From NCBI RefSeq assembly GCF_040276085.1, contig NZ_JBELOK010000004.1, positions 62,001 to 126,000 on the forward strand: a DNA stretch of 64,000 nucleotides. The letters are read 5' to 3'. Below the pieces are notes generated by a model that made no database searches, was not told the DNA's origin, and saw only the letters and a list, made by a program, of their open reading frames with translations. The translations under genes were made by a program, and so were the position numbers. The first letter of the stretch is position 1; every line of letters begins with the position of its first letter. Positions 32,824 through 41,695 of this stretch are shown piece after piece. Source of the stretch: Castellaniella sp040276085. GTDB lineage: Bacteria; Pseudomonadota; Gammaproteobacteria; Burkholderiales; Burkholderiaceae_B.

Positions 32824-33326
32824 TAACGCGACCCCATGCCGTCGTAAGAAACCTGACGCACGGGGCCTGCTCCGGCCATTGCCTGATGCGCCGCCATGTA
32901 ATCTGCCAAACCGGCATCCGCCGGCGGCACATCGGAGGCCTGTGCCAATACGGGTGCTGCGGGGGCTGGGTCTTGTCCGGACAACAGCGGTTGCGCTATC
33001 CAGACGACCGATGCCACCGCTGCTGCCACTGCCAGGCCGGACACCCCCACGCGCCAGGCGTGGCGCCGCCCCAGAGGCGCCGGAGCAACGATCAGGGGCT
33101 CGGCATCCAATGCCGCAGACACCCGCGCATAGAAGCGCTCGGAGGGCTGCAGGGCCAAATCCTGGCTGCGCATGACATCGCCAATGAGGTGATAGGTATC
33201 CCACACCTGACGGCCATAGGGGGTATCAAGATCTTCGGCACGGATGTCGGATTCGCCATCCACCCAGCTGGAAACTGAGGCTTCCCAATCTTGATCCTGG
33301 ACGTGTTCGCGTTGATCATTATTCAT
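32823..33326 (-). CDS. rseA: Anti-sigma-E factor RseA
   Basis: A protein of 167 residues. The N-terminal cytoplasmic domain (WEASVSSWVDGESD, then VWDTYHLIGDVMRS) is the sigma-binding RseA_N fold. A single membrane helix lies at about residues 96-113 (VSGLAVAAAVASVVWIAQ). The rest is a short periplasmic part rich in Ala and Pro. AGGAG lies five bases before the ATG. It follows rpoE by nine bases and should hold RpoE at the membrane. Confidence 0.92.
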   Translation of the reverse strand: MNNDQREHVQDQDWEASVSSWVDGESDIRAEDLDTPYGRQVWDTYHLIGDVMRSQDLALQPSERFYARVSAALDAEPLIVAPAPLGRRHAWRVGVSGLAVAAAVASVVWIAQPLLSGQDPAPAAPVLAQASDVPPADAGLADYMAAHQAMAGAGPVRQVSYDGMGSR

Positions 33327-33335
33327 GAGGGCTCC

Positions 33336-33935
33336 TTACCAGCGGCGTTCGGCATCCTGATCCATAACCGGCCGCAAACGGCTGGCAATCGCCTCGCGGG
33401 CCCGAAAAATACGCGAACGAACCGTGCCAATAGGGCACTGCATGGTGCTGGCGATATCTTCATAACTCATCCCTTCGATTTCCCGCAAAACAATGGCTGT
33501 GCGCAAATCATCCGGCAAGGCCTCGATTGCCTCGTTGACCGTTTGGGCAATCTGGCGACTGGCCATCAGCGATTCAGGGGTACTGTGATCACTTAGGCTG
33601 TCAATTTGCTCAAAAGTTTCACCGTCTTCGTTTTCGAGCACGGATACCGTAGATGGACGCCGGGCGCGCGAGGCCTGCCAGTTGCGGGCGGTATTGATCG
33701 CAATGCGGTACAGCCAGGTGTAGAACGCACTGTCACCGCGAAACTGGGGCAAGGCCCGGTAGGCCTTGATAAAGGCCTCCTGGGCAACGTCCTCGATCTC
33801 GGCGGGTTCGGCAATCATGCGCGAAAGCAGGCGCATGATCTTGCGCTGATACTTGATTACCAGCAAATCAAAGGCATGCCGGTCGCCGCGGCGAACGCGC
33901 TCGACCAGCGCGAGGTCGACCTCGCGCTCGCTCAT
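33336..33935 (-). CDS. rpoE: Sigma factor E (RpoE)
   Basis: ECF sigma factor of 199 residues. Region 2 contains YQRKIMRLLSRMIAEPAEIEDVAQEAFIKAYRALPQFRGDSAFYTWLYRIAINTARN; region 4 contains ALPDDLRTAIVLREIEGMSYEDIA and GTVRSRIFRAREAI. Both closely match the E. coli RpoE/AlgU type that controls the envelope stress response. Its start lies 13 bases after the fabF stop, so it can be co-transcribed with the fatty acid genes as well as autoregulated. I could not identify a sigma-E-type promoter with confidence. Confidence 0.96.
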   Translation of the reverse strand: MSEREVDLALVERVRRGDRHAFDLLVIKYQRKIMRLLSRMIAEPAEIEDVAQEAFIKAYRALPQFRGDSAFYTWLYRIAINTARNWQASRARRPSTVSVLENEDGETFEQIDSLSDHSTPESLMASRQIAQTVNEAIEALPDDLRTAIVLREIEGMSYEDIASTMQCPIGTVRSRIFRAREAIASRLRPVMDQDAERRW

Positions 33936-33948
33936 GCCGGAGCCCTAA

Positions 33949-35178
33949 TCAGAAGCGCCTCACGATCATTGATCCGTTGGTGCCGCCAAACCCGAACGAG
34001 TTGGACAGCGCCACATCGATCTTGAGATCGCGGGCTTGATTGGCGCAATAATCCAGGTCGCATTCGGGATCCTGGTTAAACAGGTTGATCGTGGGAGGTG
34101 AAATCTGGTTATACACAGCCAAGGTTGTGAATACCGCCTCGATACCGCCCGCAGCCCCCAGCAAATGGCCTGTCATGGATTTGGTGGAGTTGACGACCAG
34201 CTTGCGGGCATGATCGCCAAACGCCAGCTTGAGCGCTTCGGTTTCGTTTTTGTCACCCAGCGGTGTGGAGGTGCCATGCGCATTGACATAGCTGATCTCG
34301 TCGGCGTTTACGTGACTGTTGCGCAGCGCATGCAGGATCCCGCGTCGCGGACCGTCTTGGTCGGGGCTGGTGATGTGGTGGGCATCCGAGCTCATGCCAA
34401 AACCGAGAAACTCGCCATAAATGCGGGCGCCCCGTTTCTTGGCGTGCTCGAGTTCTTCGAGAACCACCACACCGGCGCCTTCACCCAGCACAAAACCGTC
34501 GCGGTCGCGGTCCCAGGGGCGAGAGGCCGTGGCGGGATCATCGTTGCGCGTGGACAAGGCACGCATGGCAGCAAAGCCACCCATGCCCAAAGGCGACACC
34601 GAGCTTTCGGCGCCTCCCGCCACCATCACGTCGGCATCGCCGTATTCGATCAGGCGGGCCGCATCACCGATGGAGTGCAAACCGGTTGTACAAGCCGAGA
34701 CAACTGCGTAGCTGGGGCCTTTGAGGCCCAGCATGATCGATAGTTGCCCCGAAATGAGGTTGATCAGGGATGCCGGTACAAAAAATGGCGAGATACGCCG
34801 AGCACCACGCTGCAGGTATTCGATCTGGGTTTCTTCGATCCGTGGCAGACCACCGATCCCCGAGCCAATAATGGTGCCGATGCGATCGGCGTTTTCGTTA
34901 TTGATCTCGAGGCCGGAATCACGCCAGGCCTGAATGCCAGCAGCCACGCCATAATGGATGAAGCTGTCCATTTGCTTGGCTTCTTTGACACCCATGTAAT
35001 CGGTGACTTCAAAGCCTTTGACTTCGCCCGCAATCTGGCTGTTTAGTACGGAGGCGTCGAATCGGGTAACGCGCCCGATGCCGGAACGACCCTGGATAAT
35101 GTTGTCCCAGGCAGTATCGACATCATTGCCCACCGGCGACACGATGCCCAACCCGGTGATGACGATTCGTCGTTTCAC
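33949..35178 (-). CDS. fabF: 3-oxoacyl-ACP synthase II (FabF)
   Basis: Condensing enzyme of 409 residues that elongates acyl-ACP with malonyl-ACP. The triad is Cys in VVSACTTGLHS, His in NAHGTSTPLGD and His in MTGHLLGAAGG. The start is a GTG at 35178 (GTGAAACGACG), with AGGAG six bases upstream; the ATG two bases before it is out of frame and closed by TGA at once. It lies 139 bases after acpP, a gap with no clear terminator, and just before rpoE. Confidence 0.96.
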   Translation of the reverse strand: MKRRIVITGLGIVSPVGNDVDTAWDNIIQGRSGIGRVTRFDASVLNSQIAGEVKGFEVTDYMGVKEAKQMDSFIHYGVAAGIQAWRDSGLEINNENADRIGTIIGSGIGGLPRIEETQIEYLQRGARRISPFFVPASLINLISGQLSIMLGLKGPSYAVVSACTTGLHSIGDAARLIEYGDADVMVAGGAESSVSPLGMGGFAAMRALSTRNDDPATASRPWDRDRDGFVLGEGAGVVVLEELEHAKKRGARIYGEFLGFGMSSDAHHITSPDQDGPRRGILHALRNSHVNADEISYVNAHGTSTPLGDKNETEALKLAFGDHARKLVVNSTKSMTGHLLGAAGGIEAVFTTLAVYNQISPPTINLFNQDPECDLDYCANQARDLKIDVALSNSFGFGGTNGSMIVRRF

Positions 35179-35317
35179 ATACGGCTCCTGAAAAGAAAAA
35201 GCAGCTCATGGCAGATCATCAGGTCGGACATGCAGTCCCGCCTGCCCGATGATCACCCGTCACGAACTGCTTGTGGCCCTGACACCGCCTTTTGGCGTGC
35301 ACAGGGTTTGAATAAGA

Positions 35318-35557
35318 TTATTGCTTGCTATGCGAGGTGATGTAATCGACCGCCTGCTGCACCGTCGTGATTTTCTCGGCTTCCTCGTCGGGGATTTCGG
35401 TTTCGAATTCGTCTTCGAGGGCCATCACGAGCTCGACCATATCGAGCGAGTCGGCACCGAGGTCGTCAAGGAAGGAAGATTCGTTTTTGATCTCGGCTTC
35501 GTTGACGCCGAGCTGTTCAGCGACGATCTTCTTGACGCGCTGTTCGATGCTTTCCAT
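35318..35557 (-). CDS. acpP: Acyl carrier protein
   Basis: Acidic protein of 79 residues. GADSLDMVELVMALEDEF contains the Ser (about residue 38) that carries 4'-phosphopantetheine. It carries growing acyl chains for all the Fab enzymes encoded upstream and downstream. GGAG lies seven bases before the ATG and a TATAAT box 31 bases upstream, so it probably has its own strong promoter inside the fab cluster. Confidence 0.97.
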   Translation of the reverse strand: MESIEQRVKKIVAEQLGVNEAEIKNESSFLDDLGADSLDMVELVMALEDEFETEIPDEEAEKITTVQQAVDYITSHSKQ

Positions 35558-35587
35558 GCATATCTCCAGTTAGGAAAAATCCCGCGA

Positions 35588-35593
35588 ATTATA
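35588..35593 (-). promoter_or_regulatory. -10 box of an acpP promoter
   Basis: TATAAT on the minus strand, in the 184-base gap between fabG and acpP. The transcript would start near 35581, about 23 bases before the ATG. The -35 is poor. A separate acpP promoter is usual because ACP is needed in large amounts. Confidence 0.5.
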
Positions 35594-35741
35594 GCCAAAC
35601 GAGGACAGCTGGGCTGCGGGGTAATAAAAAAATGACAGTTCGGGGCCAGAAAATGACTGCCTGGCCGGATTAAACACCGAGGCCTGCCTACTGAGTTTGA
35701 ACGGATTTTACCTTAGACGGCGAGCATCCGTTCTTGTAACC

Positions 35742-36482
35742 CTACATGTACATACCACCATTGACGTGCAAGGTCGTGCCTGTTACGTAGCCAGCCTGAG
35801 GACTGACCAGATAGCCAACTGCATTGGCGACCTCGGCGGCGGACCCCAGCCTGCCCAGCGGAATTTGCTGCAAGATGGCGGCTGTTTGGGTTTCGTTAAG
35901 CGCACGAGTCATGTCGGTATCGATAAACCCGGGCGCAACGCAATTGACAGTAATGCCGCGGCTGCCAAGCTCTTGAGCCAGGGCCCGGGACATCCCGGCC
36001 ACACCTGCTTTGGCTGCCGCGTAATTGGCTTGCCCCGGATTACCGCTATAGCCAACCACCGATGTGATATTGACGATACGGCCCCAACGGGCTTTCATCA
36101 TGATTTTGGCAACGCCTCGCGACAAGCGAAACACAGCCGACAAATTGGTGTTCAGCACAGCCGCCCAATCTTCGTCCTTCATGCGCAAAATCAACCCATC
36201 TCGGGTGATGCCGGCGTTATTGACCAGAATATGGGGCCCGCCCTGAGCGGCAAGCTCGGCCAGCAAAGCGTCGCAAGCAGGGGCATCATCCACATTAAGC
36301 ACCACACCCCGCCCACCCTGGGGGGCGAAGGCTTCGGTGATGGACTCTGCACCCGCAGGTGAAGTGGCGGTTCCGATGACTGTAGCGCCTGCATCTGCAA
36401 GCTCTTGGGCAATCGCGCGGCCAATGCCTCGCGATGCCCCGGTAACCAGGGCAATTTTGCCTTGCAAAGTAGCTTCGGACAT
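35742..36482 (-). CDS. fabG: 3-oxoacyl-ACP reductase FabG
   Basis: Short-chain dehydrogenase of 246 residues that reduces beta-ketoacyl-ACP with NADPH. TGASRGIGRAIAQELA is the cofactor site, NNAGITRDGLILRM the central strand, and YAAAKAG holds the catalytic Tyr and Lys with Ser in NITSVVG. It ends GGMYM. It starts at 36482, one base after the fabD stop; upstream in-frame residues belong to fabD territory. Confidence 0.96.
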   Translation of the reverse strand: MSEATLQGKIALVTGASRGIGRAIAQELADAGATVIGTATSPAGAESITEAFAPQGGRGVVLNVDDAPACDALLAELAAQGGPHILVNNAGITRDGLILRMKDEDWAAVLNTNLSAVFRLSRGVAKIMMKARWGRIVNITSVVGYSGNPGQANYAAAKAGVAGMSRALAQELGSRGITVNCVAPGFIDTDMTRALNETQTAAILQQIPLGRLGSAAEVANAVGYLVSPQAGYVTGTTLHVNGGMYM

Positions 36483-36483
36483 A

Positions 36484-37416
36484 TCAGCCTCCCAGAGACC
36501 CAAGCGTCTGTTTAAGCGACGCAGGATCGGTGATGTTGAAGGTGGTGAGATCGCGGTCGATGCGTTTGACCAGGCCCGCAAGCACCTTGCCGGGGCCGCA
36601 TTCTACGATATGCGTAACACCAGCGTGTTTCATGGCCTGGATGGTTTCAACCCAGCGCACCGGATGCCATGCCTGACGCACCAGGGCGTCGCGAATGGCC
36701 TCGGGCGTGGTGGCCTGAGCCACATCGACATTATTGATGACAGGAATAGAGGGCGACTGCACCGCCACCCCGGCCAGTGTATCGGCCAGCACGGCCGCAG
36801 CGGGCTTGAGCAAGCGGGAATGAAACGGCGCAGACACAGCCAGCGTGACCGCACGCTTGGCACCTGCCGCACGGGCAAGCTCGCAGGCGCGCTCGACTGC
36901 TGCGGTATGGCCGGCAATGACCACTTGAGCAGGCGCATTGTAATTGACGGCCTCGACGATTTCGTCTCCGGAAGCCTGTTCGCAAGCCTTGCGCACGGCC
37001 TCGTCATCCAGGCCCAAAATGGCGGCCATGCCACCCTGGCCCACTGGCACCGCAGACTGCATGGCCTGGGCCCGCACACGTACGGTACGCACGGCATCCG
37101 CCAGCGACAGGGCTCCGGCAGCCACCAGGGCGGAGTATTCGCCAAGGCTGTGGCCAGCCACGACGGCCGGCACGATGCCACCCGCCTGCTGCCAGGCACG
37201 GTACATGGCCACGGAGCACAGCAACATGGCCGGCTGCGTGTTGGTGGTGAGATTGAGCGCGTCGGCCGGGCCCTGTGCAATCAGGGCGGTGAGGTTCTCA
37301 TCCAGGGCCTGATTGCCTTGCTGCAGGGTTTCCTGAACACCCGCATCCTCTGACCAGGCATCCATCATGCCTACCGTTTGGGAGCCCTGCCCCGGAAATA
37401 CAAATGCGATTTTCAT
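36484..37416 (-). CDS. fabD: Malonyl-CoA:ACP transacylase FabD
   Basis: A protein of 310 residues. FPGQGSQTVGMM at the start, catalytic Ser in AGHSLGEYSALVAAG near residue 92, and the His partner in SAPFHSRLL. It loads malonyl groups onto ACP for FabH and FabF. It sits between fabH (12 bases upstream) and fabG (1 base downstream), in the standard fabH-fabD-fabG order. Confidence 0.96.
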   Translation of the reverse strand: MKIAFVFPGQGSQTVGMMDAWSEDAGVQETLQQGNQALDENLTALIAQGPADALNLTTNTQPAMLLCSVAMYRAWQQAGGIVPAVVAGHSLGEYSALVAAGALSLADAVRTVRVRAQAMQSAVPVGQGGMAAILGLDDEAVRKACEQASGDEIVEAVNYNAPAQVVIAGHTAAVERACELARAAGAKRAVTLAVSAPFHSRLLKPAAAVLADTLAGVAVQSPSIPVINNVDVAQATTPEAIRDALVRQAWHPVRWVETIQAMKHAGVTHIVECGPGKVLAGLVKRIDRDLTTFNITDPASLKQTLGSLGG

Positions 37417-37428
37417 GTGACTGATGCC

Positions 37429-38403
37429 TTACAGACGAACGAGGACAGAGCCCCAGGTAAAGCCACCACCAACCCCCTGCAACAGTACCAGCTGACCGGG
37501 CTTCATCCGGCCATCACGCCAGGCCACATCGAAGGCCAGCGGCACACTGGCTGCCGAGGTATTGGCATGGAGATCCAGCGTGACAATGAGTTTTTCTTCG
37601 GGCAGCCCAAGCTTGCGACTGATGAAGTTGAGAATCCGGATATTGGCCTGGTGCGGCACCATCCAGTCGATCTCGGAGAGATTGATACCGGCTTCATCAC
37701 AGACTTCGTGGGCCGACCGAACCAGCGAGTTGACCGCCAGTTTGAACACCGCCTGACCATCCATGCGCAGGAAGGGATCTCCGGTAACTTTACCATCAGA
37801 GACATTGCCGGCGGCGCACAGAATATGCTGCTGACGGCCATCAGCGTTCAGCCGCGCCGCCAAGATACCTGGCTCATCGGCGGCGCTTAGCACCATGGCG
37901 CCCGCGCCATCCCCAAACAGCACGCAGGTGCGGCGATCAGACCAATCGAGGATGCTGGAAAAGACTTCGGCACCAATGATCAGCGCATGGCGCGCACGAC
38001 CGGCACGCACCATTGCATCAGCCGTGGCCATTGCATAAACAAATCCGCTACAGACAGCTTGCACGTCGAAGGCAGCCGCACCACCCACGCCCAAATTGGC
38101 CTGCACCAGGCAGGCGGTACTGGGAAAAATAAAATCGGGAGTAGACGTGGCAACGATGATCAGATCGATATCGTCTGCTTGCAAACCCGCGTTTTCGAGG
38201 GCTGCACGTGCCGCATGTGTGGCGAGCTCGCTGGTTTTGGTGCCGGGCGCTGCGATATGACGCTGACGGATGCCCGTGCGTTCGACAATCCAGTCGTTGG
38301 AGGTTTCGACACCACGAGTGGCCAAATCGGCCGCCAAATCGTCATTGGTGACGACACGAGGGGGCAAATAGCCGCCCGTTCCGGTAATCCTGGCGTAAGG
38401 CAT
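37429..38403 (-). CDS. fabH: 3-oxoacyl-ACP synthase III (FabH)
   Basis: Initiating condensing enzyme of 324 residues that joins acetyl-CoA to malonyl-ACP. Cys in DVQAVCSGFVYA (about residue 115), His in WMVPHQANIRI and Asn in LHANTSAASVP form the active site. GTGGYLPPRVVTNDD is the family start. It follows plsX by 19 bases. Confidence 0.96.
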   Translation of the reverse strand: MPYARITGTGGYLPPRVVTNDDLAADLATRGVETSNDWIVERTGIRQRHIAAPGTKTSELATHAARAALENAGLQADDIDLIIVATSTPDFIFPSTACLVQANLGVGGAAAFDVQAVCSGFVYAMATADAMVRAGRARHALIIGAEVFSSILDWSDRRTCVLFGDGAGAMVLSAADEPGILAARLNADGRQQHILCAAGNVSDGKVTGDPFLRMDGQAVFKLAVNSLVRSAHEVCDEAGINLSEIDWMVPHQANIRILNFISRKLGLPEEKLIVTLDLHANTSAASVPLAFDVAWRDGRMKPGQLVLLQGVGGGFTWGSVLVRL

Positions 38404-38422
38404 ATTGATCCCGAAAAAGAGA

Positions 38423-39481
38423 CTAGACTGCTGCAGGCGTATCGCCTACCGAAGGCGAAGGCATTCTGCTGCGCAAGGCATCAAGCCGCTGAATGGTGCC
38501 CTGAAGCAGACCATTAAGAACCGCATCACGGGCCCTTTGCAAGGCTTGACCATAAGCATACACATCGGCTGATCCGTGGCTTTTAATCACAATACCGCGC
38601 AGGCCCAGCAACGCTGCGCCATTGTAACGACGATTGTCGACCCGGGCACGGAAACGCCGCAGAACCGGCATCGCGATCCCGCCTGCCAGCATGGTTAATG
38701 GCGTACGACGAAACTCTTCACGCATCATGGTGCTGATCATCCTGGCCAGACCTTCGGCGGACTTGAGCACGACATTACCGACAAAACCATCACAGACCAC
38801 GACATCGACGGTACCCTTGAAGATATCATCGCCCTCGACGTTGCCATAAAAATTAAGGCCACTGCCGCGCAGAAGATCGGCTGCCTGTTTGACAACTTCG
38901 TTGCCCTTGATGAGTTCTTCGCCGATGTTCAGCAGGCCAACCGAGGGCTGTGCCTGATGATCGACGGCGGACACCAGGGCAGACCCCATCAGGCCAAACT
39001 GCAGCAGGTGCTCTGCCGAGCAATCCACGTTGGCACCGAGATCCAGCACGGTGGTTGCTCCGCCCTTTTGATTGGGCAGCGCTGTGGCAATGGCCGGACG
39101 ATCAATGCCATCCAGCGTTTTGAGGACATAACGGGAAATCGCCATCCAGGCACCCGTGTTGCCCGCGGACACCGCAGCATCTGCACGACCATCCTTGACT
39201 GCCTGTGCAGCCAGCCGCATGGAGGAATCTTTTTTGCGGCGCAAAGCCACCTCGACGGAGTCGTCCATGGTGACGACTTCGGAGGCATGCAGGATTTCGA
39301 TTTGGCCCTCGCGCCCGACGCCCTCGCCCAGCAGGGGGCGAATACGAGCTTCGTCTCCTACAAGCAGGCAGCGGGTATCGGGAAACCTCTTGGCAAAAGC
39401 CAAGACGGCCGGTACGGTAACGGGCAAGCCGTGATCGCCGCCCATGCAATCGATGGCGACGGTAAGTGAATAATCAGGCAT
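38423..39481 (-). CDS. plsX: Phosphate acyltransferase PlsX
   Basis: A protein of 352 residues that makes acyl-phosphate from acyl-ACP for phosphatidate synthesis by PlsY. Family motifs are AIDCMGGDHGLPVTVPA, AAVSAGNTGAWMAISRYVLKTLDGIDRPAIA and VCDGFVGNVVLKSAEG. It follows rpmF by 27 bases in the classical rpmF-plsX-fab order. I see no strong SD, so coupling to rpmF is possible. Confidence 0.95.
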   Translation of the reverse strand: MPDYSLTVAIDCMGGDHGLPVTVPAVLAFAKRFPDTRCLLVGDEARIRPLLGEGVGREGQIEILHASEVVTMDDSVEVALRRKKDSSMRLAAQAVKDGRADAAVSAGNTGAWMAISRYVLKTLDGIDRPAIATALPNQKGGATTVLDLGANVDCSAEHLLQFGLMGSALVSAVDHQAQPSVGLLNIGEELIKGNEVVKQAADLLRGSGLNFYGNVEGDDIFKGTVDVVVCDGFVGNVVLKSAEGLARMISTMMREEFRRTPLTMLAGGIAMPVLRRFRARVDNRRYNGAALLGLRGIVIKSHGSADVYAYGQALQRARDAVLNGLLQGTIQRLDALRSRMPSPSVGDTPAAV

Positions 39482-39508
39482 CAGCGCGATAGATCTTGGG
39501 CGCCGGGA

Positions 39509-39691
39509 TTACTCGTCGTTCTTGGTTTTCAGAACCTTGCGGCCACGATACACACCATTGGGGCTGATGTGGTGACGCAAATGGGTTTCACCAGTGGTGG
39601 GCTCGATGGCCGTTGTGGGGCTGGTGAGGAAATCGTGCGAGCGATGCATACCGCGCTTGGACGAACTCTTTTTGTTTTGCTGGACAGCCAT
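39509..39691 (-). CDS. rpmF: 50S ribosomal protein L32
   Basis: A protein of 60 residues starting MAVQQNKKSSSKRGMHRSHD, the normal L32 N-terminus, and containing HHISPNGVYRGRKVL. AGGAG lies before the ATG. It lies between yceD and plsX as in most proteobacteria, linking ribosome and lipid synthesis in one transcript. Confidence 0.97.
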   Translation of the reverse strand: MAVQQNKKSSSKRGMHRSHDFLTSPTTAIEPTTGETHLRHHISPNGVYRGRKVLKTKNDE

Positions 39692-39756
39692 GATGACTCC
39701 TGTGTTCGGGATCGGTCATTTTAAAGTACGCACGAGCCCGCAAGTTGAACGAGATG

Positions 39757-40263
39757 TTAATGTTTCCTGAGCTGTTCCAGAACAGCGAAGGGTGAAGGCT
39801 TGGCCTGCACCGGTGTTGTCTCGGGCACTCCGGTTTGAGGGCAATCCTGATGCCGTGGCGCATATGGCAGCACCAGGATCAGTTCGTCCTCGAGGAGACC
39901 CAATACATCCAGATGCTGATCGGCCACCACGTATTCGGTGTCGGTGCCTTCGCCACTGGCTTCGAGCTCATCCATGGCATCAAGCTGTGCCTGATTACGC
40001 ACCAGACCCACCGTATTATCCACTTGCAAGGCAAGCAAAAACGGCGACAGGCATCGCTGACACATCACCCTGACCTGCCCTTCTGCCTGGATATCAAGCC
40101 ACAGCTGACCAGTTACCTGATCGCGGCGACCCGCCAAACGCCAGCGAATCTCGGTATCCTGCGGCACGGGCAAATCCTGGCAAAGACGTGTCAGTTTGGA
40201 TGCCTGCAAAGTGCCTTGAAGCACCCGGCTGGCAAAAGCGAAATCCAAGGCATCAATAACCAC
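39757..40263 (-). CDS. yceD: YceD/DUF177 family protein
   Basis: A protein of 168 residues beginning with a GTG. The family traits are the first strand LDFAFASRVLQGTLQASKLTRL, a central RVMCQRCLSPF and the C-terminal LELSAEEELILVLPYAP-like segment, here LEDELILVLPYAPRHQDC. In plants and bacteria the family is tied to 23S rRNA maturation. The promoter TTGACT-18-TAGAAT is upstream, so it heads the yceD-rpmF-plsX-fab transcript. Confidence 0.9.
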   Translation of the reverse strand: MVIDALDFAFASRVLQGTLQASKLTRLCQDLPVPQDTEIRWRLAGRRDQVTGQLWLDIQAEGQVRVMCQRCLSPFLLALQVDNTVGLVRNQAQLDAMDELEASGEGTDTEYVVADQHLDVLGLLEDELILVLPYAPRHQDCPQTGVPETTPVQAKPSPFAVLEQLRKH

Positions 40264-40290
40264 GAATTCTGACTTCCAGGAAAACTCTAG

Positions 40291-40320
40291 ATTCTACTTG
40301 GCATTTACCCGGCAAGTCAA
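40291..40320 (-). promoter_or_regulatory. Promoter of the yceD-rpmF-plsX-fab operon
   Basis: On the minus strand: TTGACT (40320-40315), 18 bases, TAGAAT (40296-40291). Transcript start is expected near 40284, about 20 bases before the GTG. One of the clearest sigma-70 promoters in the window. Confidence 0.65.
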
Positions 40321-40399
40321 TTTGGACACTACAGTTACCCCGCCGACCAGCCCTTTGTTTAGCGGTACACTGCCCGGGCCTGCTCAACACACACCCACC

Positions 40400-40978
40400 A
40401 TGACCCTGATTCTAGCTTCCAGCTCACCTTACCGGCGCGAGTTGCTGCAAAGACTGAAACTGCCCTTCCAGTGCGTCTCACCCGACGTTGACGAGCAAGT
40501 GCGTGCAGGTGAATCACCGCTGGCACTGGCGCAGCGCCTGGCCAAAGAGAAGGCAGCCCGGGTATTGCAAAGCTGGCCCGACGCACTGGTGATTGGATCA
40601 GACCAGGTTGCCTACTGCGACGGCCAGGCAGTTGGCAAACCCGGTACCCATCAGGCCGCACAGGCCCAGCTGCGCTGGTTCAGCAACCGTGAAGTACTGT
40701 TTCACACCGCTGTGTGCGTCATGGACGCCCGACGCATGCAACAGGATTTCGTCACGACCCAATGCGGGTTTTTGCCGCTCACTGACCAGCAGATCGAACA
40801 CTATCTGCTGGCAGAGCAGCCCTACGATACTGCCGGCAGCGCAAAGGCGGAAGCACTGGGCATTGCATTGATGGCCTACATGCGCAGCGACGACCCTTCC
40901 GCACTGATCGGCTTGCCCCTGATCGCGGTGTGCCGCATGCTGCGTGAGTTTGGACTCGACCCTCTTGGCAACGGCTGA
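40400..40978 (+). CDS. Maf-family nucleotide pyrophosphatase (YceF type)
   Basis: A protein of 192 residues. It opens LILASSSPYRRELL, the Maf signature, and has DVDEQVRAGESPLALAQRLAKEKA and VIGSDQVAYCDG with catalytic acidic residues. Position next to yceD-rpmF-plsX matches E. coli yceF, whose product hydrolyses 7-methyl-GTP; that subgroup is the likely one. The start is MTLILASS at 40400; the longer frame upstream crosses the divergent yceD promoter. The next gene follows after 9 bases. Confidence 0.92.
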   Translation: MTLILASSSPYRRELLQRLKLPFQCVSPDVDEQVRAGESPLALAQRLAKEKAARVLQSWPDALVIGSDQVAYCDGQAVGKPGTHQAAQAQLRWFSNREVLFHTAVCVMDARRMQQDFVTTQCGFLPLTDQQIEHYLLAEQPYDTAGSAKAEALGIALMAYMRSDDPSALIGLPLIAVCRMLREFGLDPLGNG

Positions 40979-40987
40979 ATATCAACC

Positions 40988-41695
40988 ATGACAACATTGC
41001 ACCTGATCCCGGTTGGCCTGGGCCATACCGCACCCGATACCTGGCTGCCCCGGGCAGCACAGGAAATCACCCGCCAGCTACGGTATTTCATCGCAGAAAA
41101 CGCCAAGACGGCACGCGCCTTTCTGAAGCTGATCGACACCCCCCTGGCAATACAGGACATCCAGATTGAAACCCTCCGCGCCGGCACCACCGAGGCCGAG
41201 ATCCGCGCCTGGCTAAAGCAGGTACCGGCCGGCCAGGATATCGGCCTGGTATCCGAGGCAGGCTGCCCCGCTGTGGCGGACCCTGGCGCACGGGTGGTCA
41301 AGCAGGCTCACCAGCACAATATACGGGTAGTGCCCTGGACGGGGCCTTCGTCAATCATGCTAGGACTGATGGCCAGTGGCCTGGAGGGCCAGCGATTTGC
41401 GTTTCATGGCTATGCCCCCGTAAAAGCACCCGAACGCGACGCACAGCTCAAGGCCTGGGAGTCGGCCTCACACAAGCAGCAGCAGACTCAAATCCTGATC
41501 GAAACACCGTACCGCAACGAAGTGATGTTTCAAGCTTTGCTAAACATCCTGCGCGACTCTACCCAGGTATGCGTGGCCAGCGCCCTCACGTGCCCGGACG
41601 AGTCCATCCAGACACACAGCGTGGCGCAATGGCGCAAGCAGCCCATCCCGGATTTCGACAAAAAACCCACGCTGTTTCTGTTTCTGGCCAGTTAA
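40988..41695 (+). CDS. RsmI-like SAM-dependent methyltransferase (tetrapyrrole methylase fold)
   Basis: A protein of 235 residues. It starts TLHLIPVGLG, has SEAGCPAVADPGARVV and later TGPSSIMLGLMASGL, and LIETPYRNEVMFQALL. These are the RsmI/YraL type motifs; RsmI 2'-O-methylates C1402 of 16S rRNA. It is shorter than RsmI (about 285), so it is more likely the RsmI paralog often found beside maf than RsmI itself. It overlaps the convergent HAD gene's stop by 3 bases. Confidence 0.85.
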   Translation: MTTLHLIPVGLGHTAPDTWLPRAAQEITRQLRYFIAENAKTARAFLKLIDTPLAIQDIQIETLRAGTTEAEIRAWLKQVPAGQDIGLVSEAGCPAVADPGARVVKQAHQHNIRVVPWTGPSSIMLGLMASGLEGQRFAFHGYAPVKAPERDAQLKAWESASHKQQQTQILIETPYRNEVMFQALLNILRDSTQVCVASALTCPDESIQTHSVAQWRKQPIPDFDKKPTLFLFLAS

